Shown: one piece after another, positions 1-5,472 of the stretch
Layout of the letters: the number at the start of each line of letters is the position of its first letter
How positions within the stretch are numbered: the first letter of the stretch is position 1
Assembly (NCBI GenBank): GCA_016880695.1
Contig: JAEHCY010000322.1
Location: forward strand, 1-5,472
Origin: Chromatiaceae bacterium
Lineage (GTDB): Bacteria > Pseudomonadota > Gammaproteobacteria > Chromatiales > Chromatiaceae
Length of the DNA: 5,472 bases
Direction of reading: 5' to 3'
The notes under the pieces: model-generated
What the model was told of the DNA's origin: nothing
What the model saw: only the letters and a program-made list of their open reading frames with translations
The model's database searches: none
Program-made: the position numbers and the translations under genes

Positions 1-693
1 AGCGCGGCCATCACCGGCGAGAACCGCTACATCGCCACGAGCGTCAATGAGGCACTGGCGGGCAGCCTGCGGCTTGCCGAGGCCTCCAAGCGCGGGCAGG
101 ACAAGACCGGGGTTGCGGTCTGTGGGCACCTGTGCCAGGGACACTATGAACGCGCCCAGGCTATTGAGGGCCGTTATCGCCACCTCCTGACCGCGCCCCT
201 TGAGCCTGCCCAGAGCCCCGATGTCCGCACCCACTGGCGTGAGGCAAGCGCCCTGTTTGCGGCCTATGTCGGGCGCAGCCGAGACTACGATCGGTTCCTC
301 AAGGAGCGGGATTCCACCAGCGGCTATGCGGTGAGTCCTGAGGTGGCTGAAGCCCACGACGCGCTGCAGGGGTTGTTCAGCAAGGGCATGGACGACCGCT
401 GGATGCTTACCGCGCAGAGCTTGCGGGATATCGCGCGGGACCCCGGTGTGGCAGTGAGCGCCCTGATCTCGATCATGCCGGATGTCATCAACCTTTCTTT
501 CTCCATCACCATCAGCGCGTTGCTCGTGCTGAGCCGTCGCGGGGTGATGAACCGGCGAGTAGCCCGCGCGCCCCTGGCACCACCCGGGGCCCTGACGCGA
601 GACGACCCCGCCATCGGAAATCTACCCCTGGTGGCCAGGGGGGCGGGCCCAGTCCTGGAGGAGGCGATCAGGCTGGAGCCTGAGCGCTCGTGA
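1..693 (+). CDS. Hypothetical protein with a C-terminal membrane helix (5' end outside window)
   Basis: The frame is open from base 1 to the TGA at 691-693, giving 230 visible codons with strong G/C preference at third positions, so it is real coding sequence. There is no ATG, GTG or TTG in frame before the GTG at 331. The open frame and codon bias continue upstream of 331, so the true start lies left of the window and 331 is not the start. I do not recognise the family. The first ~150 visible residues are hydrophilic and look alpha-helical, with a CGHLCQGH cluster at visible residues 41-48 that could be a coincidence or a metal- or disulfide-forming motif. Residues ~150-177 form one probable membrane segment (VAVSALISI...ISALLVL) ending in RR. 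The ~50-residue tail is rich in Pro, Ala, Gly and Arg and looks disordered. The gene converges on the MprF gene. No function is assigned. Confidence 0.8.
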   Translation, partial: SAAITGENRYIATSVNEALAGSLRLAEASKRGQDKTGVAVCGHLCQGHYERAQAIEGRYRHLLTAPLEPAQSPDVRTHWREASALFAAYVGRSRDYDRFLKERDSTSGYAVSPEVAEAHDALQGLFSKGMDDRWMLTAQSLRDIARDPGVAVSALISIMPDVINLSFSITISALLVLSRRGVMNRRVARAPLAPPGALTRDDPAIGNLPLVARGAGPVLEEAIRLEPERS

Positions 694-697
694 GAAA

Positions 698-723
698 CTG
701 CCCCGCGGTCCCTTCAGGGGCAG
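698..723. terminator. Candidate terminator hairpin
   Basis: CTGCCCC (698-704) and GGGGCAG (717-723) form a perfect 7-bp stem with a 12-nt loop, starting five bases after the stop codon of the plus-strand gene. Read on the plus strand it is followed by AAAATC, so it lacks a U tract. Read on the minus strand it is followed by TTTCTC, a short U-rich run. It therefore fits a weak terminator for leftward transcription from the MprF gene better than a rightward one, although its position suits either. The classical long U tract is absent in both directions. Confidence 0.3.
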
Positions 724-971
724 AAAATCGGTACCTTTCGTCCTTCACCCCAGATCCCGCGGGGGGGCAGCAATTTCTTGTCGGCTTTGAGGTGGTCTGA
801 TCGGCTGGATCGCCTTCAGGTGCGAACAACTGAGGTGCGGTTCCACGTCGAAGCCTCAGGCGGCTTGGTGGGTAGCGAGTTGCTTGGGCAAGGAAAGTTG
901 TAGGTTGTCTGCTCTGCTCCGAAACGCCGGGTGTGGGGGCCGCTGGGCTGGCGGTGGACGCGGATTACCGA

Positions 972-989
972 CCACGGCCTGCGCCGTGG
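972..989 (-). terminator. Candidate hairpin after the MprF gene
   Basis: CCACGGC (972-978) and GCCGTGG (983-989) form a perfect, very GC-rich 7-bp stem with a 4-nt loop, about 25 bases past the stop codon of the minus-strand MprF gene. Position and stability suit a transcription end or an mRNA 3'-end stabiliser. The bases following it on the minus strand (TCGGTAATCC) contain no U run, so an intrinsic terminator is not proven. Confidence 0.35.
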
Positions 990-1014
990 CTGGGTAGACG
1001 CTGTGCGGTGGAGC

Positions 1015-3717
1015 TCAACGCGTTGCCGAACCCCGGGGTCCGGCGCTGATGAGGGCCGCCACGTCGAGCAGCACGCCGGGCAGGCCAATCCCGCGGGAGG
1101 CCGCCACGTATTTCGGGCGCCAGGTCGGCTGGAATCGCTCCTTGAAGGCGCGAACCTCGGCGAGGGTGGAGAAGTGCTCGCCATAGCGAAACAAAAGGGT
1201 GCCGACGCGTCGCCACAGGGGCGCGAGGGGATGGGACTCGAGGCCCGCCAGGGGGGCAAGCCCGAGATTGAGCTTCCGATAGCCCTCCGTGGCCCCCCAG
1301 ATCAGCAGCTCGGCGAACAGGTAGTCGAGTATCCCCTCGGGGGCGTCGGGTCGACAGCGGACCAGGTCCGCGGCGAGTTCGGTGCGGTCGGCCCCGAGCC
1401 AGAGGTTGGCAAAGGCCACCGGCTCGCCGGACTGCCGCACCAGCGCGCAGGGGAAATGGCTGAGGTAGGCGGGCTCGCAATTCCCCTGGATGAAGCCCCT
1501 CTCCCGCCCGCGCCGCCCGGATAGCCAGGCCTCCGAAAGGCTTCGCAACTGGGGCATGAGCACCTTGACGTGGGAGGTCTCGGCCACCTCGAAGGTCGTC
1601 CGACTCCATTGCGCGCCGTGGCGGATGCGCGTGAGATCCCCCCAGGCGTGCTCGGCGAGCGCGCGACCTTCCAGCGAGACCAGGGCCTCCTCTCCGATCT
1701 TCATGGGTGCAAGCCCGAGGTCCAGGTAGAGGGGTAGATTCTGGGCGTCGACCTGGAAGAAGGCCACCCGTCCGCCGTGCCCGTCGCACAGCTCGTTGAA
1801 TCGCCAGACCAGGTCGGCGCTATGCTCGGGCGGTCCCACCGGGTCACCGAGGGAGATCCAGCTGCGGCCCCGAATCTGGTACATCAGGAAGGCCCGCGCC
1901 CGGTCGTCGAACAACAGCCGCTTATCCCCGACCAGGGCAAGGTGTCCTCGTGTGTCGGCGCAGTCCGCGATCACCGCGAGGGCGCGTTGCAGGTCGTCGC
2001 TCCCCGGAAGCTCGGGCTCCGGCTTCGGGGGCCGCAGCAGGTGGGCCAGGGAAAACCCGCCCGCGGCGATGATCGAGACGAAGCTGGCGCGCAGGAAGCG
2101 CCCGGCGTCGCCGTCATAGGCGAATTGCCACCAGAGCGCGTTGTCGTAGGCCACGTGCTTGAAGGAGAACAGCCCGAGCCACAGCGTGCCGATGAGGGCG
2201 AAGATAACCGCCGCGGCCCAGGCCGCCGAGAAGCTCTGCTCGAGGAGTGAGCCATGATGATCGAAGGCGTCGCGCCCGAGCCACAGGGCGCCAAAGATCA
2301 CGGTCAGCACCAGAGCCTCCTCGAAATCGAGGCCCTTGATAAGGCAGGCGAGAATCCCGATCGCCAGGAGCCAGACGCTCAGGCGGTAGGCCTCCTGTAC
2401 CCGTTGGTAGAGCTCACGCGCCAGGATGAGCAGGCCGACGCCGGCGAGGTTGCCGAGCAGGTGGGCCACCTCGATGACACCCAAGGGCAGCAGTCCGCTC
2501 AGGGAATCGAGGCGGTTGGCGGAGGTGGAGGTGGCGCCCGAGGCGAGGAGCAGAAATCCAGCGAGAAACACCGCCACGCCCAGGATCTGGGGCGCCATGT
2601 GGGTGAGGGAATCGCCGGCGAGCGCCACGCCCCGGCGAATGGAGGCACGGTAGACGTGCATTTCGTGGGCCCCGGCCAGCGTCGCGGCCAGGGCCAGGGG
2701 CATCAGGTAGTAAACCAGGCGGTAGGCGAGGATCGCTCCCAGCAGCACGTCGCGCGGCGCATCGGGCATGGCCAGCAGCAGCACCGTTTCGAACACCCCG
2801 GCGCCGGCCGGCACGTGGCTCGCGATGCCGACCACGATCGCAATCACGAAGATGCTCAGGAAATAGGGATAGGAAACGCCGAGGTCGGCGGGCAGCAGCG
2901 TGTAGAGCACCGCGGCGGCACAGCACAGATCCAAGGCGGCGAGAACGAGCTGATGGATCGTGACCTCGGGTGCGGGCAGCGGCACCTGCCAGCCGCCGAG
3001 CTGGAGCGGTTCCCGCCGCACGACCCCCCAGCCCATGTAGATGCCGAGCACGATCAGGATGGCGATGCCCACCAGGCGCGCCTGGGCGTCGGAGATGCTG
3101 AGGAGTGCGGCGGCCTCGGCGGGTGCCGCCGCCAGGGCGACACCACCCACGAAGGTCACTCCGATGCCGAAGGTGAGGGTACAGAACATGACGATGACCG
3201 CCACCTCCGCCGCCGACAGCCCCGCGGCGGTGTACATCCGAAGCCGCACCACCCCGGCCGAAATCATCGCCAGCCCGACGTTGTGGCCGACGGCGACGGC
3301 GGTGAAGGAGATCATGGCCACCCGTGGGTAGGGCAGGCGGCGCCCGATATAGCGCAGGGCCAGGACGTCGTAGCCGGTGAGGGACAGGTAGCTGCCCAGG
3401 GTAAAGACCAGTGCAATCCCGATCTGACCACCCGACACCGCCCGAAAGTGCGCGAGCACGTCGCGCAGGTGCACATGGGCCAGCTCCCGATGCAGGACCC
3501 AGAGTGCAGCGAGGAACAGCACCAGGCTGGCCGCGGCGAAGACGAGGTGCCGTACGCCGTGCAGCCAGCGCAAGAACGGGTGCTTGGGAAGGGCTAGAGG
3601 GGCGGCGGATGCCGACCCGGCAGTTGCTTGTTTTTCCACCACCCTATCGAATCCTGCTCGGAACCACCGAGTCGAATCCCAAGACCCGCGAGGGTTCAGG
3701 GACTCACTGGCCGGCAC
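1015..3717 (-). CDS. mprF: MprF-type bifunctional aminoacyl-phosphatidylglycerol synthase/flippase
   Basis: The 900-residue product has the two-part MprF design. Residues ~57-560 are a polytopic membrane region with about 14 hydrophobic segments. The family-typical HVPAGAGVFE (301-310) lies in the N-terminal, flippase-type part. Residues ~572-875 are the cytosolic DUF2156/GNAT-like synthase: GDPVG (624-628), YLDLGLAPMKIGEEALV (664-680), RCRPDAPEGILDYLFAELL (787-805), NLGLAPLAGL (817-826) and FKERFQPTWRPKY (858-870). The family moves an amino acid from aminoacyl-tRNA to phosphatidylglycerol at the inner membrane and flips the lipid outward. This lowers negative surface charge and protects against cationic peptides and some antibiotics. 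The sequence does not tell me whether lysine, alanine or another amino acid is used. Length is close to the usual ~840-880. The GTG at 3715-3717 has no good ribosome site. A GTG at residue 26 (3640-3642) has CAGGA nine bases upstream and would give 875 residues. No VirJ/AcvB-type lipid hydrolase gene follows it. Confidence 0.93.
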   Translation of the reverse strand: MPASESLNPRGSWDSTRWFRAGFDRVVEKQATAGSASAAPLALPKHPFLRWLHGVRHLVFAAASLVLFLAALWVLHRELAHVHLRDVLAHFRAVSGGQIGIALVFTLGSYLSLTGYDVLALRYIGRRLPYPRVAMISFTAVAVGHNVGLAMISAGVVRLRMYTAAGLSAAEVAVIVMFCTLTFGIGVTFVGGVALAAAPAEAAALLSISDAQARLVGIAILIVLGIYMGWGVVRREPLQLGGWQVPLPAPEVTIHQLVLAALDLCCAAAVLYTLLPADLGVSYPYFLSIFVIAIVVGIASHVPAGAGVFETVLLLAMPDAPRDVLLGAILAYRLVYYLMPLALAATLAGAHEMHVYRASIRRGVALAGDSLTHMAPQILGVAVFLAGFLLLASGATSTSANRLDSLSGLLPLGVIEVAHLLGNLAGVGLLILARELYQRVQEAYRLSVWLLAIGILACLIKGLDFEEALVLTVIFGALWLGRDAFDHHGSLLEQSFSAAWAAAVIFALIGTLWLGLFSFKHVAYDNALWWQFAYDGDAGRFLRASFVSIIAAGGFSLAHLLRPPKPEPELPGSDDLQRALAVIADCADTRGHLALVGDKRLLFDDRARAFLMYQIRGRSWISLGDPVGPPEHSADLVWRFNELCDGHGGRVAFFQVDAQNLPLYLDLGLAPMKIGEEALVSLEGRALAEHAWGDLTRIRHGAQWSRTTFEVAETSHVKVLMPQLRSLSEAWLSGRRGRERGFIQGNCEPAYLSHFPCALVRQSGEPVAFANLWLGADRTELAADLVRCRPDAPEGILDYLFAELLIWGATEGYRKLNLGLAPLAGLESHPLAPLWRRVGTLLFRYGEHFSTLAEVRAFKERFQPTWRPKYVAASRGIGLPGVLLDVAALISAGPRGSATR
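3652..3656 (-). promoter_or_regulatory. Possible ribosome binding site for an alternative MprF start
   Basis: On the minus strand CAGGA lies nine bases before the GTG at 3640-3642 (residue 26 of the longest MprF reading). The bases before the longer GTG start (3715-3717) are GTCTGCCGTTGGCCGG, with no purine-rich Shine-Dalgarno match. Residues 1-25 lie before the first membrane helix (~57) and contain no recognised motif. The shorter start is therefore at least as likely, but a 5-base match can arise by chance. Confidence 0.35.
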
Positions 3718-3928
3718 CCGGCCAACGGCAGACGCTCGAGACTCACCCCGACGCGTCGAACCAGGGCGCTAACATTACTCGAAGCGGACGGCGGAGGCGA
3801 TACCTCGATCCCGAGAACCGTCGCACAATCGACTCGGACTTGACGACGATCAAGGTCTGCAGGGGGTGTCGCTGGGGCGCTGGGCTCAACGCCCGTCCCG
3901 GCAATGGGGTGGTCGCAGGCGGGATCGG
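3718..3928. other. Spacer between photolyase and MprF genes
   Basis: These 211 bases separate two genes on the same strand. The length suggests room for an MprF promoter and leader, but no sigma-70 type pair is convincing. The best minus-strand pair I see is TTGATC, a 17-base spacer, then GATTGT at about 3852-3824, which is poor at -10. An A/T-containing stretch GTAATGTTAG lies near 3770-3780 without a -35 partner. A small inverted repeat CTTGA (3839-3843) / TCAAG (3850-3854) is present. No U-run terminator follows the photolyase stop codon. No small gene is supported. Confidence 0.5.
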
Positions 3929-5401
3929 TCAGGGTGACGGAGGTTGCGGTGCCGCGCGCATGCGCCCAAAGCGTTCGAGCGCCTGCTCCCGGCTGACCTT
4001 GAGGTCGACGATCGGCCGCGGATAGGTTTCCCCAAGGCGGATGTCGGCGGCCTCCAAGAGGTGCGCTGGCGCCTCCCAGGGGCGGTGAATGAACTGCCTG
4101 ACCAAACCGCCGAGCTCTGGCACATAGGTTTTCACGTAAGCACCCTCCGGGTCGAAGCGCTCGCCCTGCAGAACCGGATTGAACACCCGGAAGTAGGGTG
4201 CGGCGTCCGCCCCACAGCCCGCGGTCCATTGCCAGCCGAGGCTGTTGCTCGCGAGGTCGGCGTCCACCAGGGTGTCCCAGAACCAGCGGGCCCCCGCCTG
4301 CCAGGGAATCAGCAGGTTCTTGGTCAAGAATGATCCAACGATCATGCGCACCCGGTTGTGCATCCATCCGGTTGACCAGAGCTGGCGCATCCCGGCGTCG
4401 ACCAGGGGAATCCCGGTTCGCCCCTGCTGCCAGGCGCGGAGCGCCGGCTGGTAATCGGCCGCCCAGGGAAAGGCCGCGAAACGCCGGTCGAGGGGATGCT
4501 CGGCGGTCTGGGGGAAGTGATAAAGCAGGTGGTAGGCGAATTCTCGCCAGCCAAGCTCAGCGGCGAACCTCGCCGCTGATCCCTGGCCCACCGCCTCGGG
4601 GATGATACCGGTCAGCTGGAGCAGGGCACGCAGGAGCTGCCGCGGGCCGATCTCGCCGAAGTGCAGGTGGGGGGAGAGTCTGGATGTGACCGCATCCGCC
4701 GGTCGGTCACGACCCAGTGCGTAGCCCAGCAGATGCTCACCGAGAAACGCCGTGGCGGCCTTCCAGGCACCCGGCTCTCCGGGTTGCCAGAGGTGGTAGA
4801 ACTGCCGGTCCCAGGGGACCTTGGGAAGCAGGTCGAGGGCTTCGATCGAGAGGGAAGCCACGCCCGCCGGGGGCGGGGGCAGGGCGGTCGGTGTTGGGAA
4901 GAGGTCCTGATCGACCCCCCGGCGCAGGGCGGCCCGCCAGAACGGGGTGAATACCCGAAACGGCGTGCCGTCGGACTTCAACAAGGACCAGGGCTCATGC
5001 AGCAGGGCGCTGTTGGTGGTCGCCACGCGGATTCCCCGCACCCGCAGATCCGCTTTTAGGGCGCGGTCGCGGGTGATCGCCCAGGGCTCGTAGCAGCGAT
5101 TCCACAGCACCCGGTTGGCCCCGCTCTCGCCGATCAGCTCGGCGAGGACAGCGGCGGCGGTTTCCCCACGACGGATGCAGAGTCCACTCCCCAGCGCCCG
5201 GAGATCCCGGTCGAGGGCGGTGAGGCTGTGATGCAGCCACCAGCGGCTAGCCGACCCCGGCGCCCATTCGGCGGCCTCGCTCGGGGTGTGGAGGTACACC
5301 GGAAGCAATCGCTCAGAGGCAAGGCCGGCGGCCAGGGCCGGGTTGTCGGCGAGCCGAAGATCTTGTCGCAACCAGACCAGGGTGGTTTGCTGGGGGGGCA
5401 C
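3929..5401 (-). CDS. phrB: Deoxyribodipyrimidine photolyase (class I, CPD)
   Basis: The 490-residue product is a full-length cytosolic class I photolyase (E. coli PhrB is 472). It splits UV-made cyclobutane pyrimidine dimers using blue light and reduced FAD. Residues 6-23 (TTLVWLRQDLRLADNPAL) open the antenna-binding Rossmann domain, and the FAD domain covers ~210-487. TSRLSPHLHFGE (239-250) is the FAD phosphate-binding stretch; TGIPLVDAGMRQLW (329-342), MHNRVRM (347-353) and DADLASNSLGWQW (380-392) follow. By alignment from memory, W313, W367 and W390 match the E. coli Trp triad W306/W359/W382. N386 matches the flavin-contacting N378. E282, W285 and W392 match the dimer-contacting E274, W277 and W384. 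No key residue is missing, which favours a repair enzyme over a cryptochrome. The antenna pigment (folate or deazaflavin) cannot be decided. The GTG start at 5399-5401 is supported by AGGAG five bases upstream and by family length. MprF lies 211 bp downstream on the same strand. Confidence 0.96.
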   Translation of the reverse strand: MPPQQTTLVWLRQDLRLADNPALAAGLASERLLPVYLHTPSEAAEWAPGSASRWWLHHSLTALDRDLRALGSGLCIRRGETAAAVLAELIGESGANRVLWNRCYEPWAITRDRALKADLRVRGIRVATTNSALLHEPWSLLKSDGTPFRVFTPFWRAALRRGVDQDLFPTPTALPPPPAGVASLSIEALDLLPKVPWDRQFYHLWQPGEPGAWKAATAFLGEHLLGYALGRDRPADAVTSRLSPHLHFGEIGPRQLLRALLQLTGIIPEAVGQGSAARFAAELGWREFAYHLLYHFPQTAEHPLDRRFAAFPWAADYQPALRAWQQGRTGIPLVDAGMRQLWSTGWMHNRVRMIVGSFLTKNLLIPWQAGARWFWDTLVDADLASNSLGWQWTAGCGADAAPYFRVFNPVLQGERFDPEGAYVKTYVPELGGLVRQFIHRPWEAPAHLLEAADIRLGETYPRPIVDLKVSREQALERFGRMRAAPQPPSP

Positions 5402-5406
5402 GGCGA

Positions 5407-5412
5407 CTCCTG
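5407..5412 (-). promoter_or_regulatory. Ribosome binding site of the photolyase gene
   Basis: On the minus strand CAGGAG (core AGGAG, 5407-5411) sits five bases before the GTG start, close to ideal spacing. It fixes the GTG at 5399-5401 as the start. Its 5' edge touches the 15-bp palindrome at 5412-5426. Confidence 0.75.
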
Positions 5413-5426
5413 CAAGCAGTGCTTGC
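5412..5426. repeat. Perfect 15-bp palindrome at the photolyase ribosome site
   Basis: GCAAGCA (5412-5418), a single central base and TGCTTGC (5420-5426) form a perfect odd-length palindrome. As DNA it is a plausible dimer-binding operator. As RNA on the photolyase transcript it would be a 6-bp stem with a 3-base loop (GCAAGC-ACT-GCTTGC) directly adjoining the AGGAG. I do not recognise it as a known regulator's site. One such 7-bp-arm palindrome is not far from chance expectation in a window of this size, so position is the main argument. Confidence 0.5.
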
Positions 5427-5454
5427 CAATAATTTCAGCGTTAAGGATATTGGC
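5425..5454. repeat. Inverted repeat GCCAATA-N16-TATTGGC upstream of the photolyase gene
   Basis: GCCAATA (5425-5431) and TATTGGC (5448-5454) are perfect 7-bp inverted arms with a 16-base, A/T-richer centre. It lies 24-53 bases before the photolyase start, where a promoter or operator is expected, and its left arm overlaps the end of the neighbouring 15-bp palindrome by two bases. I cannot place clear -35 and -10 boxes here. The arms are short enough that chance remains possible. Confidence 0.4.
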
Positions 5455-5472
5455 GATTGCCGCGGTCGCCCA

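Larger units (their letters stand above)
694..1014. other. Gap between convergent genes; no supported gene
   Basis: This stretch separates the end of the plus-strand hypothetical gene from the end of the minus-strand MprF gene. Reading frames across it lack the G/C third-position preference of the flanking genes, and its middle part (about 720-930) looks less GC-rich. The plus frame of the left gene stays open for 69 codons after its stop, to TAG at 901, but codon use there is not biased. The gap contains two GC-rich hairpins, listed separately, and a loose 6-bp inverted repeat (CTGAGG at 830-835, CCTCAG at 854-859). I see no tRNA, insertion-sequence end or promoter that I would defend. Confidence 0.6.

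Noticed and set aside
694..903. Continuation of the left gene's frame for 69 codons after its TGA, as possible readthrough or a broken longer gene.
   Set aside because: Codon use after the stop loses the G/C third-position preference, and the residues show no domain. The stop looks genuine.
1030..1039. Palindrome ACCCCGGGGT near the 3' end of mprF.
   Set aside because: It lies inside coding sequence and is a chance product of high GC content.
965..1789. Minus-strand open frame of 274 codons overlapping the end of mprF.
   Set aside because: It is Arg/Gly/Ala/Pro-rich with no motif, and lies in another frame of the well-supported MprF synthase domain.
2254..3597. Long plus-strand open frame of 447 codons antisense to mprF, with GAGGAG six bases before its ATG.
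   Set aside because: Its His/Asp/Glu/Gln/Gly-rich, domain-free composition is what the complement of a G/C-biased membrane-protein gene gives (Leu, Val, Ala and Met codons read backwards). The mprF frame on the other strand has family motifs throughout. The ribosome site is taken as chance.
3839..3854. Inverted repeat CTTGA-N6-TCAAG in the photolyase-mprF spacer as a terminator or operator.
   Set aside because: Five-base arms are expected by chance in this length. The hairpin would be weak and has no U run.
3870..3905. GC-rich complementary stretch (GGGCG ... CGCCC) just past the photolyase stop as a terminator.
   Set aside because: The stem is only five bases with a 10-base loop, no U tract follows, and such pairs are frequent in DNA of this GC content.

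Overview
The window is high-GC DNA with strongly G/C-biased third codon positions. It is dense in standard bacterial genes. Both recognisable genes have their closest family resemblance, from memory, to proteobacterial proteins. I would guess a high-GC proteobacterium, probably gammaproteobacterial, but the sequence alone does not settle this.

Layout from left to right: (1) the 3' part of a plus-strand gene of unknown function (1-693), which continues beyond the left edge and has one probable membrane helix near its C terminus; (2) a gap of about 320 bp between convergent genes (694-1014) with two short GC-rich hairpins and no gene I can defend; (3) a minus-strand gene for a full-length, two-domain MprF-type aminoacyl-phosphatidylglycerol synthase/flippase (1015-3717); (4) a 211-bp spacer without a convincing signal; (5) a minus-strand gene for a class I deoxyribodipyrimidine photolyase (3929-5401) with all the residues expected for CPD repair; (6) about 70 bp upstream of the photolyase that hold a good ribosome binding site and two overlapping inverted repeats, one a perfect 15-bp palindrome touching that site.

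The photolyase and MprF genes face the same way, photolyase first, but the 211-bp gap means co-transcription is only possible, not shown. Both are stress-protection functions: light-driven repair of UV-damaged DNA, and masking of the membrane's negative charge by an aminoacylated lipid. I find no mobile element, RNA gene or CRISPR array, and no sign of a new system. The most unusual signal is the nested symmetry in the photolyase leader, which is a candidate operator or a structure controlling translation.
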